A stretch of DNA of 64,000 nt from Vombatus ursinus (lineage: Eukaryota > Chordata > Mammalia > Diprotodontia > Vombatidae), in NCBI RefSeq assembly GCF_900497805.2, contig NW_020954569.1:22940755-23004754 (forward strand). The letters are read 5' to 3'. Both the position numbers and the translations under genes were made by a program. The notes below the pieces were generated by a model that was not told the origin of the DNA, searched no databases, and worked only from the letters and a program-made list of their open reading frames with translations. The stretch's first letter is position 1, and every line of letters begins with the position of its first letter. This document shows positions 1 through 9,820 of the stretch, one piece after another.

Positions 1-63
<63 letters not shown>

Positions 64-112
64 ATGTGTGTGTGTATGTGTGTATGTGTGTATGTATATA
101 TATATATATATA
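1..112. repeat. (TATC)n microsatellite grading into TG/TA repeat
   Basis: About fifteen tandem TATC units fill the first 63 bases and are followed by TG/TATG and TA dinucleotide runs. The array runs off the left edge of the window, so its full length is unknown. Confidence 0.97.
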
Positions 113-639
113 CTTTAACATTTTAAAAGTTTTGATTTCCATATTCTCCCCCTCCCACCAGCTCTTTCCCCTCCATTGAGAAGGCAAGCAATATGAAATA
201 TGAATTATACATATGAAATCATGAAAAGCATAAAGAAAAGGTTCTTATAAAATTATAGGATCCTTAATGATAATCTCCTTATCTTGTCTCAGGACCTTGA
301 CCACTAAGTCCAAAGTGAGGTGACTTTTTTCTCCTACATTGTTTTCATCCTGTTTTCTGAATGATACTCCTACCCTTTTATACTTAAAAAAGTACACTAT
401 TCAAATCAAGAATTCAAATACAATGATGTTCTGCCAAATTCATCAGATTCCAACTGATCCATGCTTACCATTATTATGCTATACTTGTCCATGGCTTCTC
501 AAAGGTTTGTCACAGGAAGCATTGTGTTGGTACATGTTTAAGGGGTTAATGTTTAAGTGACTCTCAAAAGAAAAAAAAATGCATGACATGCTTTTAAGCT
601 TAACCTGTATTCAAATTTTCATCACTTTTTTGAATCTAG
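113..639. other. No recognisable feature
   Basis: AT-rich sequence with only short stop-limited reading frames that match no family I know. No repeat signature was recognised. Confidence 0.5.
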
Positions 640-772
640 ACAATCAACAAAACAATCAATCCCTGATTTGCAAAATTTGCTGATTTCTAATTTGTAAATG
701 TTCATATTGAAAATTTAATAATTGATTCATAAGCTGATATGAGCTGGCTCTAGCAGACCCCTGGACCCCCTG
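640..772 (+). repeat. Diverged interspersed repeat, unnamed family, copy A
   Basis: This stretch resembles 25805-25925 along its whole length. Both begin with CCCTGATTT, continue through a GATTTCTAA/AATTTCTGA segment and an ATTGAAAATTTAA/ACTGAAATTTTAA segment, and end near AGCTGGCT/AGCTAGCT and ACCCCTGGA/ACCCCTGAA. The copies are far apart and diverged, so this is an old dispersed element rather than a local duplication. I cannot assign the family; an ancient DNA transposon or SINE is possible. Confidence 0.5.
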
Positions 773-950
773 GGCATCTGCCCAAAATACTGAAGATCTT
801 CCAAAAGGTTATGAGTTTATGAGCCTTTCTTCAGTGTGTGATTATTCTTTACCATCAGATGCACTTTCACCATCATCTCAAGTGTCATTAGACCTGGGGA
901 GGAAGTTCTATACTGATACTTTCCATTTTAATTGTCCTCCATTCCTGAAA

Positions 951-1961
951 GCCAGAAGCAAGGACTGTTGTTCTTGTTTGTTGTTTGTCCTTTGTTCTCA
1001 AAGAGGACCAATGACATTGGGAGGGTGATGTCTTGACTTGCAAGTGAATTGAATTTAAGTAAGGCAAGGCTGTACAAAGTCATCAGCATCACTATCTCCT
1101 CCAGAGTCATCTGAGTACAGTGGCAAGATATAGATCAGGGTGGCTGTTGATGGCCCTGGATGCAATGGCAGACCCTTGCCTTTTTAAGCTATGGTCGTTC
1201 CTAGATCTCAGTTTGTCTGAAGAAACAACCATTCAGTGATTAAAGGGTAGGTAAGAAATGAGACAAAAGATGGCCTAGTTTAACTTCCCAAAAGAATCAA
1301 TGTGGGAGGGGGTTATCCTCAGGGTTTCTGGCCAGAACAGAAACAAATGCTATTTATACGCACTCTGAGCCATCAAAACCCAAACAATGAACAAGTGAGG
1401 CTTGGACTGGGACCTATTATAGGTCAATCAGTGAGAGCCAGAGTGATTTGGGTGTAAAGTCTCAGTCAAATAGCTCCATTTGAATTCCAATGGGCTTTAT
1501 CAAAGCCTGATTTACCAGAGCTATATTTCTAGAAATCATGAATGAAAAGTATATGAGACCAAAGAGTTAATTGTCTAGTTAAATTGTCTAGCTTAAAAAT
1601 ATGATAGAATAAGTAAATAAATGGGGGGGAGAAAAAAAATCTAGCCCCCAAACCCAAGATATAGGAAGAAGAAAAGGAGGAGGAAGAGGAAGAGGAGGAA
1701 GGAAATAGCAGCATTGCCCAACTGGAACTGGCCTCTTGGGTCTCCAGGGGGTTAGCTACTACTTATAGATTGTTGTCTGTCCTTCATTCTTAAAGAAGAC
1801 TCAATGACATCAGAAGGGTGATGTCTTAACTTGCAGGTGACTTGGATTTAAATGAGGCAAGGTTGTGCAAAGTCATCGCCCTCAGGCTCTGCTCCAGAGT
1901 TAGAGTCCAGTGGCAAGTCATAGGTCAGGATGACTGGATATGGCCTTGCCAGAAGCAAGGA
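951..1961 (-). mobile_element. LTR-like composite fossil flanked by 14-bp direct repeats
   Basis: Read on the minus strand, a ~180-bp module (1946 down to 1766) is followed by a short pyrimidine-rich stretch, then a ~480-bp promoter-like region, then a second copy of the module (about 1150 down to 966). The promoter-like region carries a TATAAATAGC box and closely matches 27790-28274. The perfect 14-mer GCCAGAAGCAAGGA lies at 951-964 and 1948-1961, bracketing the whole unit; the first three bases may belong to the element. The module ends in a CAA-rich tail. The arrangement can be read as R, short body, U3, R, but the class is not certain. A SINE-like interpretation of the module remains open. 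It is an old, broken copy. Confidence 0.6.
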
Positions 1962-1964
1962 AAG

Positions 1965-2035
1965 CCTGTATTGAAGTCCCACCTTTGACATCTACTCAAT
2001 GAGTGACCCTAGTCAAGCACCTGCAGCCATCAACC
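1965..2035 (+). mobile_element. tRNA-derived SINE fragment (weak)
   Basis: A short segment resembles the head of the local tRNA-derived SINEs: a GAAGTCCCACC stretch, a CTACTCAATGAGTGACCCT stretch and then AGTCAAGCAC. It is too short and diverged for a firm family call. Confidence 0.3.
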
Positions 2036-2289
2036 TGGAAAGCAGCCCTAGTGGACATGCATCCTGGCAACTGCCCCTGAAAGTATAATAGCCACAGCTG
2101 CTGAAGACTCAACAAAGAAAGTTCTTGACACTAAATTCATTGGCATTGTCAAATAGGTCAAAATAAGAAACTGATATTATTTTATAAAGGAAGTAGAATT
2201 AATTCATCAGGCATTCATGAAGAGGCATTACTATATGCTTTGCTATTGCGCCATAAGGACCATGAGACTTTTCCATCTGATTTGTAGCT

Positions 2290-2432
2290 GAATCATTCTA
2301 TATGTTGTCTCCTTCATTAGAATTTTATCTCCTTGGGAGCAGTGACTATCTTTTTCTTCTATTTGTGTTCTTAGAACTTTGCAGAGTGCTTTGCACATGA
2401 AAAGTGCTTAATAAATAAATGTTTTCTTTGCA
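2290..2432 (+). mobile_element. LINE L2 3' end fragment
   Basis: The order of signatures is that of the L2 3' end: CTCCTTGGGAGCAGTGACT, a GTGTTCTTAGAACTTTGCAG stretch, GTGCTTTGCACATG, AAGTGCTTAATAAATAAATG. Mammal-wide L2 copies are ancient and this one is heavily diverged. Confidence 0.7.
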
Positions 2433-2435
2433 TTC

Positions 2436-2580
2436 ATTCATGTCATTTAACCTCTCAGAATTCTAGGCAATTCTCTAGGACAATAAATTGAAGAAAATAT
2501 GCCATCCTACAATTTTAGGAATTTCCTTATCAAAGTTGCCTATAGAAGTGAAATTAATGGTCCAATACCTGTCTCTGACT
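2436..2580 (+). mobile_element. Marsupial tRNA-derived SINE fragment
   Basis: The segment runs from a TTTAACCTCTCAGAATTCTA stretch through CAATTCTCTAGGAC and ATAAATTGAAGA to a CTATAGAAGTGAAAT region. This is the body-tail order of a marsupial SINE with a 'reset to ATAAATTG' motif. The 5' tRNA-like head is missing. The family name is not certain. Confidence 0.5.
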
Positions 2581-3520
2581 CCATTGCGTAAAGTTAGAAA
2601 TGAAGTCTGACTTCCTAAGGTTGAAGCTGTATAAAGTATGTAAAAATAAAGCAGTATAATATATGCTGAAGTATTTTGTAGAAGCATTTTGAATTTGCTT
2701 ATTTTCTCTAGCAGTGCTGCTAGAATACCTTTCTGAATTGTTAAAGATACTCCTTTCTGTAATATTTGCAAATATTTATATAAAATATGCAAATATTCTT
2801 TACATTCCTGCTCATTGAATATAGGTCATGGACTTTTAGAAGAAAAATCACACCAAACTGCTGAATGGGGAGAAATCATGGGAAAATTTGAAGGAAATAT
2901 ATTTTTAATAAGTTTACTATTTTTTTCCTATAGACTTCATAATGATGAAAGCAGGAGTGTTGTGGGGAGAAGGGAGATATAAGTTTAAGTGTCTAAGCTT
3001 GGGGAAGTAATGGCAAAGTCTAAAGGGATGGCTAACAAGAGTTTGAATCAGGTTAAGGGTCAGGAACAGACTGATTTGGCAAAACAAATATATATTTAGG
3101 CAGCATAAATGTGATCCATTATACTTTTGTAGTGTTCTCAGCCTGGATTCCTTGAGAGGACAGGGAGTATCTTACCCAGTATCACATCTGAGAGACTTGA
3201 AGTCTAATAGACTAGTCAAAATGAAAGAAGGAAATATTTCATTGTGCTTAGGAAGATTGCTCTGCTGGTAGTAGTTTCAGCTTTTTAGAATAAAAAATGG
3301 GTTTTGAAAGCTTTTAAGGATGCCTTGGAGTATACAGTCAATCAGCAACATTTTCATGGTAGAGAGGAAATGGTGGAGGCTCAGAGTGGGGAAGGAGTAT
3401 CACAGCCTCAGAATTACAAGAGTTGATAAAAATCAAGTTTGTTTCTGTCAGGGTAAGGGGAAGCACTTAGCTGTAGTTTGTAATCTCTAAAATAACAGAG
3501 GTCTCTTAAAAATAAAACCA
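2581..3520. other. No recognisable feature
   Basis: AT-rich DNA without long reading frames or a repeat signature I recognise. Confidence 0.45.
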
Positions 3521-3529
3521 GTAGGTTAG

Positions 3530-3672
3530 GTAGGTGGCACAGTGGACAGAATGAAGGCTCTGTGGAGTCAGGAAGACCTAAGTTCAAATGCAGCCTCAGA
3601 CATGACACTTACTAGCTATGTGATTCTGGGCAAGTTACTTAAACCCAATTGCCTCACCCCCAAAAAAATAGA
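3530..3672 (+). mobile_element. tRNA-derived SINE (WSINE/MIR-like head)
   Basis: A GGTGGCACAGTGGACAGAAT head is followed by GGAGTCAGGAAGACCTAAG, a GTTCAAATGCAGCC B-box region, CACTTACTAGCTATGTGA, GGGCAAGTTACTTAAACCC and a short A-rich tail. This is the standard order of the Australian-marsupial-type tRNA SINEs. The box A and box B sites of the RNA polymerase III promoter lie in the first ~80 bases. The copy is moderately diverged. Confidence 0.85.
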
Positions 3673-4034
3673 ACCAGTTCTGTTTCTCCTGTGACTCAGT
3701 CACTAAGGAGGGGAATAAAGTATATCCCAAGCTTCTATATTGATACAACTCCATTTTTTTTTTGTTTGTTTTTTTCTGGGGAGATGATTTTTCCTCAAAA
3801 CTCACAGTACAAAGGTTCATCCTCCTACTTCACAGGTCAAAAATGAAGTGGACAGACTTGGAATAGGGGATCTTAGAAGCTTGGGATTCAGGAGATAGAA
3901 GGATTCAAAATCTATTTAAAGAATCAGGTGCTAAGAGAGTGACAGGGATAAAGATGAGATAGAATAGAAAAAAAAGTAGAATCAGAAAGAAGGAAACATA
4001 AATCCAGACTGGACAAAAGGCGGTCAGAAAGAGT

Positions 4035-4270
4035 CACATTTATGTAGAGCTTTGTAAATCTCTCTTGTAAAGCACTCAGCCCTTTTGATTCTCAAAACAA
4101 CTCTGGTAGGTTAAGTACTATTTTTCTCCATTTTACATATGTAGAAACTAAGGCTTGGAGAGGGCAAAGGTAGGGAGAAATAGATATAGCAAGAAAGGAT
4201 CTTGATACAGAGTAAGAAGCTACCTGAGCCAGAAGCTTATGCTTTCCTGCCATAGATGAAAACCTTTTCA
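4035..4270 (-). mobile_element. MIR-type SINE, antisense
   Basis: On the plus strand the reverse-MIR order is visible: a weak 3' tail, CTCCATTTTACATATGTAGA, AACTAAGGCTTGGAGAGG and a degraded head with AGCCAGAAGC. Ancient copy. Confidence 0.6.
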
Positions 4271-4339
4271 GAGTCAGGATAGATTTAAGGTAGGAATGGG
4301 AGACAAGTGGGGACACTTGATTAAAGGTAGGGAAAGAAC

Positions 4340-5185
4340 AATGCAATCATCAGATTGGCAAATGTGCAAAAATATGAAAACTGCAAATGTTGGAGCACCT
4401 ATGAGAAAACAGGAAACTAATGTGTGGTTAGTAGAGCAGTAAATTGATCCAAAGGTTTCACCTTTTAAATTCCAAAATAACACTGCTAGTTATGTATCAT
4501 GTATAGACACACACAAACGCACACAAGCATACACAAATACATAGTGCATGTGTATATGCATACATATATGTATATTCATGTCTGTGTTATATATGCATAC
4601 ATATGCTATATAAGCATATGCATACTTTTGTATTATATATACACACTATATATGTATAGATACACACATATATGTATTTTCATAGTAGTACAGAATTAGA
4701 AACAAAATGGAGTTGATACTCATCAATTGGGAATGGCTGAAAAATTGTGATTTATTAATGTAATGAAATATAACTATACTGTAAGAAACAACAAATAAGA
4801 ATTCAGAAAAGCATGAGAAGACTGATATCTGATACAGAATGAAATAAGCATAATTGAGAGAATAATTTGAATGAAAACTACAAAAATATAAAGGAATCTA
4901 AGCAGAAGATTTTAGAACTTTGATCAATCCGTAGCCCAATCATGGCTTCAGAAGGTCAATGGCAAAGTATACCTCTGCATTCTCAACAAAAACATGGTGA
5001 ATTAGAGGGGCAGATTGAGAGATAAAATTTTCAAGTATTTTTAAACTGACGTGTATTTGTTGTGCTTGGTTATATGCATTTTTTACGTGTGTGTTCTGTT
5101 GGAAGACGGGTGTAGGGACGTGAGTGAAAATTAAGAGTTACACTTTAATAATGAAAAGCATATTAATAAAGCAGTTGAAAAGGAA
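4340..5185 (+). mobile_element. Old L1 3' fragment interrupted by simple repeat
   Basis: The segment 4345-4490 matches the C-terminal part of L1 ORF2, including counterparts of CATCAGATTGGC, AAATGTTGGAG and the TGATCCAA stretch seen in the better copies at 33.8-34.4 kb and 42.1-42.3 kb. It resumes at 4715 with ATCAATTGGGAATGGCTGAA and runs into a decayed 3' UTR near 5185. A TA/CA-rich repeat (4500-4680) separates the halves. This copy is clearly older than the L1 at 28275-37902. Confidence 0.65.
4500..4680. repeat. CA/TA-rich low-complexity repeat
   Basis: Mixed ACACAC, ATACATA and TATATG units expanded inside the old L1 fragment. The open frame here encodes only a YIH/YMY repeat and is not a gene. 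Confidence 0.9.
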
Positions 5186-7439
5186 ACGTAAATGGAGTCA
5201 TTCTTAGAGTGTGGCTTTTTGTTTGTTTGTTTGTTTGCTTTTTTAGAGTGTAGCACTTGTAGCCTGGCTAAGCTCTGAATTACTAAAAATCATTTTCACC
5301 TGACTGGTTCCATGTAATGAATGTCTACTAGCTTCTTTGAATAAAACAAATGGGGGAGTGGTATTAAGAAATAGTGCCTTCAAGCATTTAAAAAGCATAA
5401 TTGAAAAATAAAATTAAAAAAAGACATAACCAAGAGCATTGGAGATAAGGAGGGGTTAAATTAGCATAACCAATTTTTAGCTAGTTGTTTTAAAAAAAGG
5501 TTCATCAGCTTTGTTTTCTTCAAATCAGTTTCTGTATATGGATAGTCTCATTGGATTTAAAATAGCACTGGTAATAAAACTAAAATAAAGAATATTTTTG
5601 TTTAATTGAAAGTCATCTTAGACAATTAGAGTTTAAATTTATCTTCCCGCATGAACTTTCTTCCTACCTCTCAAAACTTTATTTTTATGTATCTTTAGAA
5701 TGAGATTTCACCTTTTTAAATAGTCTGAAATACTAGTACAATTTCAAATTGTATTCAAAGATGGTTCTGATGCCAGTAGAATATCCCTGCATCTTATATA
5801 ATACTATGTTTTCCATTTCTCATTAAACTGCTTAAGCACGTAACCATAAACATTATATATATGTACATATATACAAATAATTTAAAATGGAATTTGAAAC
5901 AAACTTCATGAGAAATTATTAATCCATGTTATTACGTATACAATCCCTAAATAAGCATTCCAATTGTCTGCTCTGTAGAGTATAGCATTGTTGTACATGT
6001 GGTGGTTCTGAAACTGTTAACCAATAAAGTTCTTAGTGCTGACAGAAGTATTAATGGGGCAGATGGTTTATTGTGTCTATTTTCAGGTTTCTTTCCCCAC
6101 TTAACAGAAAACATTGGTGTTTTCCTGACAACTGATCAATTTAGTTTTATGGATACATTTCATTTCTGTGTTATGTCCTTCTGTTCAGGAGAAAATATAA
6201 GATGTCGCTTTTATCTCAGCAGGTAGCACATTCTTGGCTATGTCACTGGGGATGTGATTTGTGCTTACATTGCCCTGGGAATCTTTTGCTCAAAGCCAGA
6301 ATGCCTAACTGAAATTGAGAAGTGAGGTTTGGACTGCCAGACTGTATATCATTACAGTTTGTTAATTATGTCCCCACTGAATCAAATAATTTTTTAACAT
6401 CAAACCTCAATTTGCACATTTTGCATTATCTATTTCATATGGCACTGTTTCTTGAATTTAAAAAATACTAAAAATGAAAAGACTTAGTCTTTTGATCTTA
6501 ATACTTCATGGATATTTTGACAAAATCCTAGCATTTTACATCAGCAACAATATTGCTTTTACAGAGATTATAAAAGTAAAATATTTCCAAAATATTGCAG
6601 CTTAAATAGTTTGATTAATTTGAGGAGATGAAAATAAAAGGAATGAGGCACAGTGGAATGCAAAAACACCTAAGCCTTAAACCTTAAAATGTCTGCAGAA
6701 AACTTTCACCTTAAAATCTAACAGGCTCACATGAAATTATATTATATTAATTATATTATATTATAATATTATTAGAATTTGGTTCAGTGTTAGTGAGCCA
6801 TACACTTTTTTTTCCTAGCAAGTCTAGTTTGGTCCTTTCAAAATGTGAGTTCATAATTATAGGCATATTTAAAATAGATATCAACTTCCATTTTTGTTAA
6901 AGTGGCATTCTCTTACAGCAGCCCTAACAACAGTACATGCGCTTGTCCTGTTTGTTGTTTCCTCAATTTCCGTGAGAACTTGGTTTACAAAAAATCTACA
7001 TTACATTTCAATCTAGATCTTTAAGCAAGAAAATTCTGTTTCTTTCTTAATGTGGTATTGGCAAGAGTGCCTTTTTGTGGTATTCCCTCCTCCTTGGCTA
7101 GAATGGGAAACTGAAATTTTTTTGGCTGTTGTTGGGGGACAAGTGAGAGCAAAGAATATGTTACCTTTCCGTAAAGGCTCTGGATACCATTGGAGGATGT
7201 GGGGGAGGTTTGTATACAATTAAAGTGTTTGTTAGCAAGACTTATACATGAAATAGTGTTGAATAAACTTTCCTGAAATTTCAGATCTTTCGTTGTTGTT
7301 GTTGTTTTCCCACCTATCTCCTTTGTGAGTGAAAGTAAAGTGAAATGGTTAACTGTATTAAGATTAAATCCACAATTATTAATGTAATGTGTAGTAAACA
7401 AGGGTAATTTTAATAGTTAACTTTTAGATTAAGTTTTTA
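5186..7439. other. Unique AT-rich DNA, nothing recognised
   Basis: About 2.2 kb with no repeat family or coding signature I recognise. Short A/T runs and a TTATATTA-type AT repeat (6738-6773) occur. No reading frame exceeds about 75 codons. Confidence 0.45.
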
Positions 7440-7625
7440 AGTTTGCAAAGATTTTTACATATATATTCATAATCCTGTGATGTGGCTGCTATTACAACAA
7501 TTACCATTTTACAGATCAAGAAACTGAGGGGAAGTGAGGGTAAATGACTTTCCAAAGGAAATATAGCTAGGAAACAGAATTTGAACTCAGGCCTTCCTGA
7601 CTCCAAGTCTAGAGGTTTATCATCA
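7440..7625 (-). mobile_element. MIR-type SINE, antisense
   Basis: The reverse-MIR sequence order is clear: ATTACCATTTTACAGATC, AAGAAACTGAGGGGAAG, TAAATGACTTTCC, AATTTGAACTCAGGCCTTCC and TGACTCCAAG. It is cut off where the RTE LINE tail begins at 7631. Confidence 0.75.
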
Positions 7626-7630
7626 TTCTG

Positions 7631-8738
7631 TTGTTATTCATTCATTCACTTATGTCCAACGCTACATGACCCCATGAAACAAAGCGCTCCAGGTCCTTTC
7701 ATCTGCTGTCTCCTGAAGTCTGTCCAAGCTCACGGTCATTGCTTCCATGATACTATCTATCCATTTCATCTTTTGCCATCCTTTTCTACGTTTGCTTTCA
7801 ATCTTTCTCAACATTAGGGCCTTTTCCAAGGAAACTTGTCTTCTCATTATGTGGCCAAAGTATTTGTTTCAGTTTCATTATTAGTCCTTCCAATGAATAG
7901 TGTGAACTAATTTAATTATTGACTGATTTGACCTCTTTGCTCTTCAAGGGACTGTCAAAAGTCTTCTATAGCCAACTTACAGGCCAACTCTCACAGCCAT
8001 ACATTATTACTTGAAAAACCAAGGTTTTGAATAAACAGACCTTTGTCGGGAAGGTGATGTCTCTGCTTTTTAGTATGCTGTCCAAATTTGCCAGATTTAA
8101 TTTCATGGCAAAAATCACCATCTGCAGTGGTGTTTGAACCCAAGAACATAAAATGTGACACTGCTTCCATCTCTTCTTCCTCTATTTGCCAGGAGGTGAT
8201 GGGCCTAGCTGCCATGATCTTGGTTTTTTTAATGTTTAGCTTCAAGCCAGCTTTTTCACTCTCCTCTTTCACCCTCATAAGGAGGCTTCTTAATTCTTCA
8301 CTTTCTGCAATCAGAATGGTATTGTATGCAATTTGAGATTGTTGATATTTCTCCTGACAACCTTAATTCTTGCTTTTGATTCATCCAGCCTAGCATTTTG
8401 CATGATGTACTCTGCATATAAGTTAAATAAATAAGGTGACAATAAGGCAGCCTTATCATAATTCTTTTCCAATCTTAAACCAATCAGTTTTTCCATGTTT
8501 AGTTCTAACTGTTGTTTCTTGACCTGGATACCATTTCCTCAGGAGACAAGTAAGATGATCTGCTTCTCCCATCTCTTTGAAGACTTACCACATTTTGTTG
8601 TGAGCCACACAATCAAAGAATTTTTTGGTCACTTTTGAGATTATACTCCAATATTGCTTTTATCATCCTTTTATAGAATACAAGGGCTACTCCATTTCTT
8701 CTAAGGGATTCTTGCCTACAGTAGTATATGTAATGATC
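7631..8738 (-). mobile_element. RTE/BovB-like LINE, 5'-truncated and internally deleted
   Basis: Three minus-strand frames carry the C-terminal half of an RTE reverse transcriptase. 8278-7991 contains EESEKAGLKLNIKKTKIM and the FLGSNTTADGD motif. 8496-8311 contains LSPYLFNLYAEYIMQNARLD and a NINNLK segment just before the expected YADD site, where the frame breaks. 7847-7662 is the terminal RKGWQKMKWIDSI region ending in ERTWSALFHGV. The 3' end (7631-7690) reads, on the minus strand, GGGGTCATGTAGCG followed by GACATAAGTGAATGAATG and an AACAACAG tail. Near 8640 the sequence jumps from endonuclease-region sequence straight to the DYAKAFDCVDHNK-type region, so part of the palm is deleted. RTE proteins make and insert cDNA by target-primed reverse transcription. 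This copy is dead. Confidence 0.88.
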
Positions 8739-8819
8739 ATCTTAATTAAATCATAGGTTTCTATTTTACTTTTATCTTCATTCTTCACTTAAACTAAATA
8801 AATCCTGAAAAGGTAAAAA

Positions 8820-9480
8820 AAAAACTTCATGGGATTTCTGGATTTCCAGGACTCCAGATTGATCCAACATGGAACAAAGGAGGAATAAGAGGTCATATAG
8901 AGACAGGCTGCTTCTAGTGGCTTGAATGGTATAAAATTTCTTAAAGGATCATATCACAAGTTTGAAATAGATACTGAACTGGAATAACATTCTAAGTTTT
9001 GCAATGTGGCCCACTGAAAACCAGAAATAATTGTGGGTATCAGCTAACTTTCCTGTAACTCTCTGACAGAATCTTGGGTCACAGTTAGCCAATCACAGCT
9101 TAGCACTGCCCCAACATAGGTGGTTCCAAGGTCTCTAGCATTTGAAATTATCCCAAGGGTATAAGGTTGTATAAGCACACAGCTAGACATGTAATGAATG
9201 CGAGCAGCCAAGTCAAGCAAGCTGATTCTTGAAAAAATAATTATAACCTTAGAGAGTTATAGGAAGTAGAAGGCCAAGGTCTCCCACTGCATCCAGAGCC
9301 ATCTTCAGTCTTCTTGACCTATGTCTTGCTACTGAACTCCATTGTTTCTGGAGGAGAGAGTGAGACTAATGACTTTGCACAGTTTTGCCTCACTTAAATC
9401 CAATTCGCTCTCAAGTCAAGACATCATCCTTGTTACGTCATTGACTGTGTGCTCCATTGATGTACCTCTTCCAAGTCATC
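8820..9480 (+). mobile_element. LTR-like fossil with the conserved 3' module
   Basis: The last ~200 bp (from about 9270) match the module also seen at 966-1150, 1766-1946 and 37917-38103: CTCCCACTGCATCCAGAGCC, GACCTATGTCTTGC, a GGAGGAGAGAGTGAGACTAA stretch, GACTTTGCACAG and a GACATCATCC end. The ~430 bp before it differ from the upstream parts of the other copies but also look promoter-like, with GCCAATCACAG (9089) and GTATAAGGTTGTATAAGC (near 9160). I infer a different LTR subfamily, or a chimera, with a shared R/U5-like end. Old and broken. The left boundary is uncertain. Confidence 0.5.
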
Positions 9481-9573
9481 AAAAAAAAAACACATTTAAT
9501 CAGATAGGGCAAAATGTAATAAGACAGAAAATTATTTACAGATTAATTTTATGGAGGCCTAGGCTATCTGTTG

Positions 9574-9820
9574 GGGCAGGTAGGTTATACAGCACATAGA
9601 ACAACAGCCTTGAAATCATGAAGAACTGAGTTCAAATCCAACCTTCAACACTTACTAGCTATGTGATCCTGAACAAGTCACTTAACTCTGTTTGCCTCTG
9701 TTCCTTATCTGTAAGATGAGCTGGAGAAAGAAATGGCAAACCACTCCAGGATCTTTTCCAAGAAAAGTCTATGGGGTCATGTAGAGTCAGATATGACTGA
9801 GCGATTAAACAGCAACAAAG
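9574..9820 (+). mobile_element. tRNA-derived SINE with RTE-type tail (MAR1-like)
   Basis: A tRNA-like head is followed by AACTGAGTTCAAATCC, CACTTACTAGCTATGTGA, CACTTAACTCTGTTTGCC and AAGATGAGCTGGAGAAAG. The tail is GGGGTCATGTAGAGTCAGAT then ATGACTGAGCGATTAAACAG and a CAACAA end. The tail corresponds to the 3' end of the RTE LINE at 7631-7690, which marks this as a SINE mobilised by RTE rather than L1. Little else about its age can be read beyond moderate divergence. Confidence 0.87.

Noticed and set aside
4499-4699. Frame rich in YIH, YMY and CYI
   Set aside because: Translation of CA/TA low-complexity sequence. The same applies to 25546-25734 and 38667-38903.
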